A stretch of DNA of 64,000 nt. Source: Welwitschia mirabilis (lineage: Eukaryota; Gnetophyta; Gnetopsida; Welwitschiales). Numbering within the stretch: position 1 is the stretch's first letter; each line of letters begins with the position of its first letter. Made by a program: the position numbers and the translations under genes. Under the pieces are notes generated by a model. It was not told the DNA's origin. It saw only the letters and a list, made by a program, of their open reading frames with translations, and did no database searches. Shown in pieces: positions 1 to 12,828 of this stretch. Location of the stretch: contig JBOZIK010000001.1 of the NCBI GenBank assembly GCA_051453625.1, positions 10,198,040 to 10,262,039 of the forward strand, read 5' to 3'.

Positions 1-72
<72 letters not shown>
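1..72. repeat. (CT)n microsatellite
   Basis: Pure CT dinucleotide run of 36 units that starts at the window edge, so its true length is unknown. It directly abuts the 3' part of the E0 gag remnant. Confidence 0.98.
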
Positions 73-76
<4 letters not shown>

Positions 77-1690
77 TCATTAAAGTTTGAAATAGTTTGA
101 GCTATAAGTGATTCTTAAGGTCTTTGATTTCTTAGAATGGTTTATTGAAAGATGCTAATAATATCTGCTAAGATGATATTCTAATTTTTTTAAATTTTTT
201 TGGATATCCTCGTGCATCTTTTTTAACTCATCAATAGAAACTCTAAGGAAATCACTCCTATTAAATTTGGAAAAATTATATGAAAAGTTATTACTTTTAA
301 GTATGTTTTCGAATGAATGCTTGAAAGATGTTTAAGGCCTATTATTTCTTGATTGATATTATTTTTAAAGTTATTTGACTTTTGGATGAATGCACATACC
401 TCATCATATATAACTTCTCTATGAGTTAGTAAGTCAAGACAGTCTTTAGTAAAGTGAGAGTTATCTTCACATATATCACATTGGGTAAATGAAATTGAAG
501 GTTAGGGTCATTAATTTATCATCTTCACCTTTGCTAATTCTCTTATGTAAGTCTCTAAAGTACTAGTAAGATCTATAATAAGGGTATTAGAATTTGATTT
601 CTCTTTTCCATGTTGTACCTTTTTTAAATCTTTGAGCATTTGATCTATAGTTTAAGCTTATTTAGGTGAAGGTTTAGGTCAAGTTTGATATATTTCTATA
701 AGGTCTTCCAATAGACACTAAGCATTATCTAATGTCGAATGAACTAAACTTCCACTAGATTAAAAATCTACAAGTTACTTGATTTGGTAATTTAATACAC
801 TATAGAAATGATCAATGAAATCTTCTTTTGCAAATTCATTCACTACATTGGAAGATGCAGTAATCAAAAATATCTCACATATTAAGGCATAATATTTATG
901 AGGGTAATTTTAAAATTTAATTACTTCTTTTCTTATCTTCCTCATGGTTGTCTCATTCATGAATATTTTAATAAAATCTTCTTAAACTTCATTCCAACTC
1001 TTAAGGATTTTGTATGGAATGGTTTCAATTTATTTCTTTGCCTCTTCTCTAAGGGTAAAAGCAAAAATAATCATATAGTTTTATCTAAAATTTTATTTTT
1101 TCCATTTATCAAAGTGAGAATGAGTTGTTCAATTTTTTCTATGTGTTAAAAGAAGTCTTGATTATGCTCTTCTAAAAAGGTAGAATAAGAAGTTAAAGTT
1201 TTGAGTTTCACATCATCTTCCATTAGTAGATCAAAAGAGTTTTATAATTCTCTCTTTTTATTAGTCAATATGTCCTTGAGAGTACCATTTAAACTAGAAG
1301 CTTCTAATATTTTAAGTGATAATTAATCCAAAGGTTGTTTAGAACAAGATCTTAATGGAATATTAGATGCAACAAATGATTGAGAGGTTGAATGGTTCAA
1401 ATGAGAAGAGTTAGGAACTGAATATTTTGAAAAATGAGTTGTAGGCGATAAAGGTTAAATAGGGAAAGCAAAGGAGAGGATATTCTATTTAAATTAGTTT
1501 TAGAATTAACTAAAGTTTAAGAAGAATAAGAATAATAAATAGTAAACACTAAAAATTCATCTTACTTAGTTCTAGAAATAAACTTTTCTTTCTTACCTCA
1601 TGATCTTTAATTAAAATCCATTGAATCTTCTCTAATTTATTTATTAAGAAATCTAATTTTCTTGATGTTTTTGCCTTTTTGATTATTTAC
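73..1690 (-). pseudogene. Degenerate Ty3/gypsy gag remnant (E0)
   Basis: Read on the minus strand and allowing frameshifts, about 1060-900 shows the retrotransposon gag block with an (L)REEAKKW-like helix, then KSWNEV, a DFIKIF-like segment and an RKIRKEV-like segment. Positions 860-690 give a later gag segment (EFAKEDFIDHFY..., a GSL motif, DNA.CLLEDL). Gag forms the virus-like particle of LTR retrotransposons. Many stops sit where Gln, Trp or Arg codons are expected, the pattern left by C-to-T and G-to-A changes. The plausible 5' end is near 1690, just before the family A LTR that interrupts the element. Plus-strand open frames here, such as 898-1149, are shadows. The lineage is probably Athila/Tat, but the family cannot be fixed without pol. 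Confidence 0.6.
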
Positions 1691-1700
1691 CATTTTCTTG

Positions 1701-3124
1701 TGTTAACATGCAAAAATTAAGATTTAGACAAAGTTTATTTAACTGATTTAGCTTAAGCTAAGATATTAAAATAGCCATTTTATTATGAAATTATGTATTT
1801 TTCTCTTTTTAACATGATTCATAAACTTAAGCACTTTTCCATTATAATTTCAGATTATTTATTGCATTCTAAAGAAGATATTGAAATATGAAGTTCATCT
1901 AGTAGAAAACACTAGTGCTAGATCTTGAAATATGAAGTTCCTCTAGTAGAAAACATTAGTGCTATCATCTAGGTCATTAATGTCACTAGTATTTTAAATA
2001 AAATAGTTCAAAAGCTACATTCTAAAACTATTATAAAAAATTAATCGAATTTTAGTTATGGGATTAATTATTTATCATATCAAAAATAATTGATAACTTT
2101 AATAACACATCACAATAGTAGAATTAATACATGATAGTAACATGTGGTAGGACCATGTGTGATTACATTAGAAATACATGATGATAGTAATAGATGGTAG
2201 AAGCATCATGATTCAAAGATTTTCTATTGGATTCATTATGCACTTTTACAAGAAAATGAATATCTTACCTAAGGATACATGATAAATTATATCTATAGAA
2301 ATTGTAATCACCCAAATTATAACTACCACTAATCAGTACAAGATAAAGGCATATAAAATCCTTAATCCTTCCTTCATCTATAAAAGGTATTTTTCATTTG
2401 TAAAGATGTTTAGTTAGTAAAAGGATTTTGAACTATAGAATATTAGTCAACATCCCTTTTTAAGCACCTCCTTTAAGAGTGGACTTATTCTAAGGCTAGT
2501 TCAAGGAGTCTATGTTAGCTTCATCTTCTTTCTTCAATGTAATGTAAATTCCTGTTCTAATGAAATAGTAGTTTTTTATTTTTAATTTTGAATCATGAGT
2601 AGTCTTGTACTTTTAATATTTAAGTGAAACTACATTATCAATTTATTTTAATAACCAATTACCTTCTTTAAGTTTTCTTATTGGTTATAGTTACTTTAGT
2701 TTGATGAATCTTAAGTATAATAGTCCTTAATTTCCATGCTTATGAAAGGCTATAAAGGATCAAAGTGACTATTAAATTCAAATACACTCATTGAATGAGA
2801 TTATATCATCATAACTTAAGCCATCACTACTTGACATCATAAACATTATTTTAGAAAGTTACAAGATGTCATTAGAGTGAAGGTTTGTTGTTGGATGATT
2901 AGAGATAGATATTTGAAGCTAGTTTATTTTCCTACTTTACTAATCAAGTTTATTATGATTTTAACTCTCAAGTTTTCTTTGTTTTGATTCATTACAAGTT
3001 TGATAATTTTGTATTGCTTTTATTAAGACCTTATCTTAAATTATTCCCATGAAAGAAGGATACTAGGTAGTTAGCTAGTTTATTAAAGTTCATTGTACTA
3101 CACTCTGAACACCTTGTATAATCA
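1701..3124 (+). mobile_element. Solo LTR, family A (A0)
   Basis: Starts with TGTTAACATGCAAAAATT and aligns along its length with the LTRs of E1 and E2: the same A-rich start, a GATATTAAAATA segment, the U3 ACATGTGGTAG repeats near 2140, CTATAAAAGG at about 2388 and the U5 tail with TGAAAGAAGGATAC. No PBS and no internal sequence follow, so this is a solo or truncated LTR inserted upstream of the E0 gag. The 3' end is approximate. No clean target duplication was seen. Confidence 0.7.
2389..2395 (+). promoter_or_regulatory. Putative TATA box of LTR A0
   Basis: TATAAAA within CATCTATAAAAGG, at the position where the family A copies at 10553 and 15206 carry the same box. Confidence 0.5.
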
Positions 3125-4458
3125 AAATATGTTAAACAAATTTGTTTACACCTAAGTGGCAGTAACATCTAACATCACTCAAAGTTGCAAGAAGTAGGTT
3201 CAACCAAGTGAAAGTGGCAATCACTTAGATCACATGGAGTGCAAAGTATAGGCTAGGTTTGTAATAAAAAATTTGGTAATCCTCAAGACCAATGGCAATT
3301 TAGTCTAAAACAATAATTTTATAAATGTAAAGTACTAATATGAAGAATAATTATTAAAATATAAAGTATTGAATTGAAATGTTAATTCCTCAAAATACAT
3401 TAATCAATAATGATAATGGAAAAGAAATTTTGCAAGAAAATAAAAATTACAAGGAAATAAAATTAACATATACCCAAATTAGATAATCAAGAAATCACTT
3501 GTATACATAAAAGATAATAAATTAGTTGAAACTAAATCCAAGTAGGATATGCTATAACACTACCTAATTAAATAAATTTAAAATATTTTAAGATAGTTAC
3601 TTAAGAAATAAAAACCTCTTAAATTCCTTAAATCCTTTCCTAGAAATGGAATCAACATGTTTATAGTGTGTATTTATTCTTTAAAATCTAAATGACCTTA
3701 ATATATTTTTAATCATAATATCTAAAAGTATAATTTACAATTGCATGCATAAAACACACTTATATAGTGGATTAACCAAAATTTCATAATCTTAAAGAAG
3801 ACTTCTAATAATAAAGCATGATGATCAATCCAAGTTTCAAGAGAAATGATAATAGAAGAAGGATAAACAAGGAACAAAAGAATAAAAGATTCTTTATTAA
3901 AGAATTCTTGCTTTATATTTTTGATTATTATAATGAACCAGAAAATTTCCTTTTTATAGATACCAAATATATGTCTTAACAATCTTATAATAGATACATG
4001 TATCATAACATAACTCGCATTATAAAGCTATTAATAATGTAAAGACAAATACATGCATAACTAAAAACATTCAAATACTTAACTAAAGCTAATATTTTAA
4101 TTGACATAATTATGTGGTTAATGCTTCATAAAAAAAGTATTACAATATTTAAGCTTTAAAGCATTTGGATATATCTCTTTAAAAAATATTTCAAGCACCC
4201 AAATACCTTGTGAAAATATTTGTTATGATACACATAGAAGTTCACTATTTTCATTCTTTATTTATTTACTTTATCTGTTGAAAAATACTTTCTAAAAATT
4301 CATAAGTAAAATTTTCTTTATAACCTAATTGAATATATTTTAAGTTATGTATCTAGGTTTTAGTTTTCTCTTCTAAGATTAAAAACAAAAAAAATGTTTC
4401 ATGTTGACTACGTCACCTTGATTACTTTTGAATGTAATATATAGGGATTAAATCTAGA
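3125..4458. other. Unassigned AT-rich sequence
   Basis: No recognisable coding remnant on either strand. It lies between the solo LTR A0 and E1. It may be 5' leader or LTR of the minus-strand E0 element, since E0 gag points away from it, but no PBS was identified here. The minus-strand frame at 3722-4006 (94 codons) has no recognisable motif. Confidence 0.4.
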
Positions 4459-5783
4459 TGTTTACATGTAATAATTGAAATTTAAATTAAGTATATTTGA
4501 TAAATTTAGCATAGGAAAAGATATTAAAATAGTTTTTGTATCATAAAGTTATGTATTTTACCCTTTTTATCATGAATTATAAAATTGTGAAATTTTCCAT
4601 AATATTTTCAAGTTAATTTCTACCTTCTAGAAAACATGTTGTAAAATGAATTAATTCCATCAAAAAATGCTAGCACTGATGTCTAGGTCACTAGCAAGAC
4701 TTGTTTTTTAAGGCAGAGTGAGTCCAAGTCTACATTCTTACATCTTTATGAGAAGTTCATCACATTTAACGTATGTGCTTGATAAAAAACTAAATTAGAA
4801 ATAACCATCAACCTTATCAATACATTACAGAGGTGCAAAGTAATATGTGATAGTAACATGTGGTAATGATGAGTATGAAGATGTGGAATACATAGGGCAA
4901 TAGCACCCAACAATAATAGCATCATCATCCAAAGGTTATGTCATGACTACTCTTATAATAAAATAAAGATCTCACCTAATACTACATGATTAAATTTGTA
5001 ACCTCCCTTAATTTAACTTCCAAAATCATAACCCTCCTTATGTAACTACCACCAACCACTACAAGCCGAAAACTCCTAAACTATTACTCATCTATGAAAG
5101 GGTATTAAACATTCATTGTAAATAATCTAATACAATAATAATTTGTTCATTCTTTAATTTCTAGTACACATTAACATAGTACTTTTAATCCTTAGATGAG
5201 ACTATTTCTTGTGTTATTATAAAAGTAGTTGTTCATTCTTTAATTTCTAATGCATTTTAACATGGTACTTTTAATCCTTTATGATCACGTTATTAAGTTA
5301 TATTTTTATTGAGTGAACTCTCTAAATTTAACTATTTTTTATAGTTTATGTCATGTTATAAATCTTAAGTATAGTTGTTCTTACTTTCTATGTTCATGAA
5401 GAGCTATTAAAAACCAAGTGATTATTTAATTCATCAATACTCATGTGGTGTATTCAATTTGATCATCATGCCTAAGCCATCACAACTTTATCATTTGATC
5501 ATATTTTTTAGAAACTATATAAAATTGTTAAAGTGAAGGTGGATTATGGGACAAGTCGAGCTAGACATTTAAAGCATGTTCATTTTCCTACATTAAAGTT
5601 CACCAAAATTCTTGAACTTAATTTTTTATTTTATTTGATTTTCACTATAGGATTAAAACTATTATGTCACTTTTGTTAAGTTTAAGATAAATATCTCTAT
5701 GAAAGAATGATACCAGGCCCTTAACTAGTTTATTTAATGTTCACATTCTTACTATAACAAATATTTTAGTTTGACTATGAATA
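4459..5783 (+). repeat. E1 5' LTR
   Basis: Begins TGTTTACATGTAATAATTG and ends near GACTATGAATA, just before the PBS. Aligns with the LTR at 9906-11375, including the paired TTCATTCTTTAATTTCTA segments near 5140 and 5230, which are also present near 10740 and 10835. Confidence 0.8.
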
Positions 5784-5789
5784 GACTTT

Positions 5790-5807
5790 TGGCGTTATTT
5801 CTCAGGA
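5790..5807 (+). other. E1 primer-binding site (tRNA-Asp type)
   Basis: TGGCGTTATTTCTCAGGA lies six bases after the LTR end. It matches the plant tRNA-Asp complement TGGCGCCGTTGCCGGGGA with several changes, mostly C-to-T or G-to-A. Better-preserved forms occur at 16001, 35107 (minus strand) and 40577. Confidence 0.65.
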
Positions 5808-6399
5808 TGATGACATGTTAACTTCTTAAAAGTAGCATAATTTTTATTTCTTATAATTTTTAATTTGGTTTTTAAGTTTTTTAGTCTTTGATACTAGTCC
5901 ATTTTTAGTAAAACCCAAATTGGTCTTTTATCTTTTAAGTATTTATTTCATTCTCCTTTCTTTCTAGTGGTGGATACTGGTCTATTTCTAGTGATAACCT
6001 AACTAGTTTATTTTTTAGTTTTGTTTAGATTTTTTGCTAAATTGAAAATAATTTCAATATTGATCTAATAGTTTTTTGCAAGTTACAATCCAAAATAGGA
6101 CTAAAAAATAGAATCATAAAACCTAAATAGAACTCACTTTTCTCATTTTTCCCCTTTTTTTTCTTTTTTCTCCTACAAGTTTTATTTTAGTAGCTAGTTT
6201 TAGTTTTATATGTAATTTTCATATTTCTTTTAGTTTTTTAAATTTTTTAATTTTGTAGGATTTTTTCGTGATAATCATTTTGTATTTACTTAATCGTTTC
6301 CATTTTTCTATAATCTATTTCCTATGCCTTGCAATACTAAATATTTTGCATAGCATTTAATGTAACCTCACTCTTTTTCTAAGCCAATTTTCCTCAAAC

Positions 6400-7900
6400 A
6401 ACTAACATCACTAATAAACCTAACTAGCACCATAAGCCCTTTTGCTTAAAAACCTTTCAAACTCTATTTAAAACCTCCTTTTGATATCCTAAACCTTTCA
6501 AATATTAAGCCTTCTTTGAAACCTTAAAAAGTTATGAAAATGTAACCTTATAGTGAAATCTTATTAATTGTTTTCTGAAAATTAAAATGGATTTTGCATG
6601 TGGTCTCTTTGGAAGACTGTATAAAATACCACTTAAATACAAAAATGTATTTATAACTTAAGAGCTTAATGTTGAAAATATACCTATTTATTAGAATCCC
6701 TATAGCTTGCCTAAGCATGTTCAACCTAAATGGATTATAGAAGATTATATTTGATGCAAGAAAGCTTTAGGAGAAAACCTTGAATGTGAATACAAAAATT
6801 CATAGTATCTTAAACCTTAAGATCCCTTTAACTCTACAAAAACTTTTGGTGAATATTTTTAAATCCTAAAATATCTTTTACATATAGATCAACCTCCTTA
6901 CCCTGAGTTTAAAAAGCCTTATTTTTAACTATAATAGGTTGATTCCATGCCTTCAACTATCCCTCATAACCCTTATTCTTCATCATTTTATCAATATCCT
7001 CATCCTCTTATCCTTGCTTATTCAACTAATAATAATCTTCTTCATCTACTTTGTTGAAGGAATCATTGAAAAAATTCATAAAAACTCATATTCAAGTGAA
7101 TCAACCATTTCAAGCCAGTACCTAATACACTTTTCAAAACTATAACTCAATGCTCAAATGATATTCTATCTTCTTTAAACAAAAGTAAACTAACAACCAA
7201 AAAAATTAACCTAAATTCTACAAACCTAAGAGTCATGAAAACCTTGAAATAATTAATGATCAAAATGATGAAATCCAAATCTATCTTATAAGAATGAGGA
7301 AAAATCCAATGAAAAAATCCATTAGGACCTTGAATTTAAAAACATACTAGAAAGGATAATATTGGAGAAGAATTCTTTTTCTGAATTACAACCATGATCA
7401 ATTAAGCATCTATTATGAAGAGAAATCCCCTATTAATCTTAGTGAAGAGAAGAATATTAGCAAAGAGCCCATACATGGAACAATAATTTTATCTTCATCT
7501 TTATCTACTAAGTAAGATCTAAGCCTTAATTAAAAAGATAAATCTTCTTTAACTCTAGAGCCATCTTTTCTTAATCTTCTTAATGAATATTCACCTTCTC
7601 GAATGGTTTCCAACTCATTTTTTCTTCATCTCAAAATTATGTCTTACATAAGTTGTTAAATAAACATGAACAAGATAAAAAATGAATTGTTTTTAACTTG
7701 GAACACATAAATTTTACTATTCGTGTTAATATTCTATCTAATTTTATGGACTTATGCATAAAAATCTACATGGATTCTCTTGTAAATCAAAATTCTTTAC
7801 AAATTTTTGAATTATTCAACCTTTATTTCCATATTTTTGTGCCTTCATACATTCATCACCTTAGAAAATATCTTTTAAAATTTTTAATTTAATTGTATGC
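6400..7900 (+). pseudogene. Gag-like ORF remnant of family A (E1)
   Basis: A broken frame starts near an ATG at 6587 (MDFACGLFGRLYKIP) and contains HVQPKWIIEDYI, a segment shared with E2. The later part (about 6940-7350) is rich in Tyr, Pro, Ser and Asn and reads into SLKKFIKTHIQ and a heptad-like stretch. This resembles the linker and C-terminal region of Athila/Tat gag, where a short SLE-type helix precedes the NLE.QVGQL-type segment. After that, 7550-7890 carries a second stretch (LEPSFLNLLNEHSP) conserved with E2 at about 17990-18270. The N-terminal half does not match the gag core seen in E3 or E4, so this may be a diverged or chimeric gag. Multiple stops make it non-functional. Confidence 0.45.
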
Positions 7901-9905
7901 TTTTAGATTAGATTTTTCTTTTAAATTAGGCTTTCCTTTTAGATTATATTTAATTTGAAAAAATTAAAAACATTAAACATACTTTACTTGATGATTTACT
8001 TTTTTCTAAAATAATCAATACACTACCACCTATACAATCATCACCTTCAATCCTTTTACTTAAGAAATCCCAAATTTTATCATAGTATAGAATAAGACAT
8101 CATCATCTCAAACATCACCATTCACCTCTTCCAACTTGGTACTATTTCATAAAACTTACCAATCATTCTCTCCTTTCAAATGTCCATGAATTCTTAAGAT
8201 TTGATTACCCTTGTTATTGCTCTTAACAAATAAACTATTAATAAGTACTCACCTTGTCTTTGTAATGTAGGTAGAATTTAAGTTTACTTGTAGTTTTTTA
8301 AGAAAATGTTTTTATACTTTTTAAGTTAGCTTATTAATGTTTGTTTTACTCAATATTTTCAAACTTAAAAAATATGGTTGAAAAAGGTAGAGCATATTTT
8401 ATATTATGTTCTTTTATTTCAAACATGTTACAAGGATAAGATTTTTTTTAATTAGGCTAATAAGCTAATGATTCCTTTTTGTTTAAAACAATATTAAAAT
8501 CTAAGAAGTAAAAATCAAAATAAAATAACTTATCTCTTCTTCAAAAAGCATATTATATTTTGATAAATTAAATTGGATTTAGGTAACTACATTGAGGCTA
8601 TAAACTCTTACTAGTAATACATCTCTAATGATCTAGTTATAACATGATCAATTTCATTATGGCTATAAATGCTAGCTAGAAATGCCACACTAACTTCTTC
8701 AAAAAACAACATGCTAAATTTTGTTGGAAGAAGATATCATAATACTAGATGCTCAATTTGATCTAAAGGTTCAAACAAGGAATAAATATGATTATGAAAA
8801 AGGTAAAAATTAGAAAGAAAAATAGGATTTGAAGATACTTTTGTGTTTACTTTCTTCAACTCTTATCCTTAAAAATTTTCTTACTAATTTTTGAATTTCT
8901 ACAAGTTTACATAGAGGATATATTCTTTATTTGGTATTTTGATTTATTAAATAAACATTAAATTCCTAAAAAATTTAATAAGGTATCCATTATCCTAGGC
9001 ATTTTTGTCTTTTATATTCATAGGTATTTTGATTAGTTATCATTTTCATTATAATGCACTGCAAATAAAATCTCTAGTCATAATGATTTTTCATTATGTA
9101 GTGCAAATTTACATTACATCCCTATTTTGTTCATTCTATTTACCATTGAATTTAGCTTGTAAAACCAAATATTATTATTTTAATTGATAAACCCTCTCAT
9201 ATAATTTCATTTGTAGAATCTCAAAATAGGCAGTGTTATCACTAGTTCTTATTGGTCCCACTAGCCATTTTCAAAATTTACTTTCAAACTCTTTTGTAGT
9301 ATTATCCATTTAATTTATAGTCCTTTTATATTCTTTTTAATTTCCACTAAAATTTTCTAGAAATTAACTATAATCCATTTCCCACCATCTCATTTTACTT
9401 TAATTGTTTTATTTTCATCTTTGGTTCCATTCTTCTAATCTTCATAATAGTTATAATTTATAAAATAGTAATTGATCACTACTTTTAAGACCATCTTTAT
9501 TTCTACATTTTTTATATGCTTTATAGTATTACATTAAAGTATTTTTGAATGCTAATGTTGTGTTTCATAAAAAGTTTGCATTAAAGTTATTTGCTAGCTT
9601 GTAGTATGAAAAGCCATGTAATGTAGAGTTTCTCTTGAAAACTTTTTGACTTGCTTTCAAAAGAATTATATTAAATTTTTCCATCTTTTTAAGGATAAAG
9701 TTAAATATTAGTTAGGATGTATGAAAACCGTTTTTCATAAAAGTTTTCTCAAATTTGATGCCTTAATTGTTAAAATTTGATTAAAATTTTTTAAAACTTT
9801 ATATCATTTCCATAATTAAATATTTTACTTAGATAATTTTTTTATGTTGATCATTTCTTTATCAACTTTGTGCTAAGACATTAGCCAAAGTCTAATTAGG
9901 AAATA
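7901..9905 (+). other. E1 3' untranslated region
   Basis: Colinear with 38459-39317 of E2 and partly with the 3' interiors of E4 and EB. It contains a twice-repeated GGCTATAAA...ACTAGTAATG motif at 8583-8690. Ends in a weak purine tract (AATTAGGAAATA) before the 3' LTR. The plus-strand frames at 7698-7892 and 9005-9187 have no family motif. Confidence 0.55.
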
Positions 9906-11375
9906 TTCCTACATGTAAAAATTGACATTCTAACCAAGTATGTTTAAACAAATTAGCATAGGCAAATACATTAAATAGTTTTTTTATCATGAAATTATGT
10001 ACTATTCTTTTTATTATGAATTATGAAATTATGAAATTTCCCATAACATTTTTAGGATAACTTCTGCCTTCTAAAAGACATGCCACAAAATGAAAATATT
10101 CCATTACAAAACATTAGTACCATTATCTAGGTTACTAGAACTACTAATATTTTAGGCTAGACTAAGTTCAAAGCTATGTTCTTACATCTCTATGAAAATA
10201 TCTTCACATTTCACTCATAATCTTAGTCAGAAATTAAATTAGAATAATCATCAACCTTAATGACATATTATAGAGATGTAAATTAATATGTAATAGCGAC
10301 AATTAACAATGACGAGTATGATGACAAGAAGGACACATGGTGACAACATCCAATGATAACAGCATCATCACTTAAAGGACATGTCATGAATACTTTCATA
10401 AGAAAACAAAGATCTTATCTAGTATTACATGATGAAATTTATAACCTCCTCTAATGTAACTATTAAAAAGTGTAATCCTTTTTCCTCTTATGTAATTACC
10501 ACTAATTACTATAAGCCAAATATTCCTAAGCCTTTCCTTATCTATAAAAAGTCCTTAAGTATTCATTATAAAGGATCTTTGGTTAGGTCAATGTAGTTTG
10601 AATACTTGGAGCATCAGGACATCATGGCTTTCTAAGCACATCCCTTAATAGTGGACTTGTCTCAAGGCTAGTTTAAAAAGTCTGTTTTAGCTCTATCTTA
10701 TTATTTCAATGTAATATATTTCTTGATTTAATATAAGAATAAGTTATTCATCCTTTAATTTCTAATGCATGTTAACACTGTACTGTTAATCCTGAGGTGA
10801 GATTATTTCTTGTGGTATTATAAAAGTAGTTATTCATTCTTTAATTTTTAGTATAGGTTAACATTATACTTTTAATCCTTAGATGATACTACATTGTTAA
10901 GTTTTATTATTACTAAGTAAATTTTCTAAAGTAAACTATTGGTTATAGCCACTATTATGTTATAAGTCTTAATTACAATTATTCATACTTTCTATGTTCA
11001 TAAAGGGATATGAAAGACTAAGTAATTATGGAATTTGCCAACACTCACATGGTAAATGAGATTATATCATCATGCCCAAGCCATCATGACTTGATGATTT
11101 AACCATATGTTCTAATAATTATAGGAAATCATTGAGGCAAAGGTGGTTCATTGGTGGAGTATGTTCATTTCCCTATGTCACCAATCAAACTTCATCAAAA
11201 TTCTCAAACTTGATTTCTTATTTTAATTGATTTCCATTATAGGATTGAAACTATTGTATTACTTTTATTAAATTTATCATAAATATCCTTATGAAAGAAT
11301 GATACTAAGTCCTTAGATATTTTATTTGATGTTCACAATCTTACTACAACAAATAACTTAATTCGATTGTGAATA
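9906..11375 (+). repeat. E1 3' LTR
   Basis: Aligns with 4459-5783 and is slightly longer. Carries TCTATAAAAAG at about 10551 (putative TATA box) and ends at GATTGTGAATA before CTAGT. Confidence 0.8.
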
Positions 11376-12828
11376 CTAGTCCATGAAAATTAGGTAATAA
11401 ATTGATAATGATAGGTTTTATTTCAATTTGATTCATATGTGGGGACAAAACCATAGAATGATATGTAGCTAAATAATTAAGTAATCATAAATGTTTTAAC
11501 ATCTCCTCAGCAATTATTAATAGACACCATTTATATCAATTTTAGACATGGATAATTTATTCAGAAGGATATCTATAAGATTTTCATTTAAAATTTTACT
11601 AGTTTTAAATGTAGGCTTAGAATATTCATGAGTTAAGTCAAAGATAAAGTCATTTAGAAGTAGTTATATTCCTATTATTCATTACTATTCATATGAAGCT
11701 AGCTAGTAAGGGACCTAATTCAAGGATGTATGAGAAATTAATATCAACAAAAATATTTTTATGACAAATGAATAACAAGAATAATGAATAATATTAAAAC
11801 ACTCAATTTGGAATTTTAAATGGTAATGAAATTGCAAAAATTATGGTAGCACCAATAAAAGATATGGTAGTTCTAGTCAAGTTTAAAGACTAACATTGCA
11901 AAAACTTAATAGCAAAAATAATGTAAAATTATGTCATTTATCATAGGTCATTCAATAAAAAACTTTTCTAATTTAAAACTTCACATTTACAACATAGATA
12001 AACTTGTCAATAGTAAAACATATAATCAGAAATACAAAAATAAGATTTGAATACATTTAGGTAGAATGAAAAACTCATATAAAAATTCTAAGATAAATGT
12101 TTATAGATTTCGATACTTCTAGTTCATACAAAACATATAAAATTTATATTTTTGGTAATGATAGATTAAAAACAAATAAAAAAGATTTTCCATAAAGTAA
12201 ATGATTCTTGATCAGCCAATGAACAGCAATTACAATCCTTGTTGGTAATGGTATTAAATCTTAGTATGTCTTGATTTTTATTCTAATTTGTGATATTTAA
12301 AAAATGTATCCTAGCTTTTAACGTATAAGTAGAAATTTACAATAAATAAATTAGGGCATCCCCTTATAGTATGATTAACCTTAATTTTCTTTCTCTCTTA
12401 GGATTGAAAACATATTATAGATCTCATAAGATTTATGAAAAGGTTTTAGATACAAATTTGAATACAAAGGCTTTTGAAAAAGAGTCTATTTTTTAAAAAA
12501 AGAGAGAACTAAAATAATATAATTTACCTCCTAGGAAATAAAAAGAATTATTCATAAGATAATCTATCAACTAAGCCCTAGACAAATAAAATATATTATA
12601 ATAAGTATAATTTGGATTCATAAATAAGTAATAAATTATTCATTCTAGATTCTAAATGTCATGAAAGCATAAATATTAGAAATGTTACATGTTGTAATAA
12701 AATGTAAGAAATACTAGGATAGCATGAAAGATATAATGACACTGGCATTTCAATATTATAAACCCTAATAATACATTAAATAAAGAAATCTAAATGATAA
12801 ATACAAAAGAACATTCAAAATGTACTAT
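11376..12828. other. Unassigned sequence between E1 and EB
   Basis: No convincing gene or element match. On the minus strand, 12245-12222 contains ACCATTACCAACAAGG, which is faintly PBS-like, so the stretch could be leader of the minus-strand E0 element split by the E1 insertion. This is a guess. Confidence 0.35.

Larger units (their letters stand above)
4459..11375 (+). mobile_element. E1: non-autonomous Athila-related LTR element, family A
   Basis: Two related LTRs (4459-5783 and 9906-11375) flank about 4.1 kb. A tRNA-Asp-like PBS follows the 5' LTR. The flanks CTAGA (4454-4458) and CTAGT (11376-11380) are a candidate 5-bp target duplication with one mismatch. The interior holds only a gag-like remnant and a long 3' untranslated region. 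No RT, RNase H or integrase was found, and the space is too short for a full pol. E1 is colinear with E2 over the whole interior, so the short form is a family property and not a private deletion. Confidence 0.8.

Noticed and set aside
898-1149. 83-codon plus-strand frame
   Set aside because: It is antisense to the E0 gag remnant. The minus strand carries the recognisable gag block.
12222-12245. Possible minus-strand PBS for E0
   Set aside because: Only a faint match to the tRNA-Asp complement and no LTR end recognised next to it.
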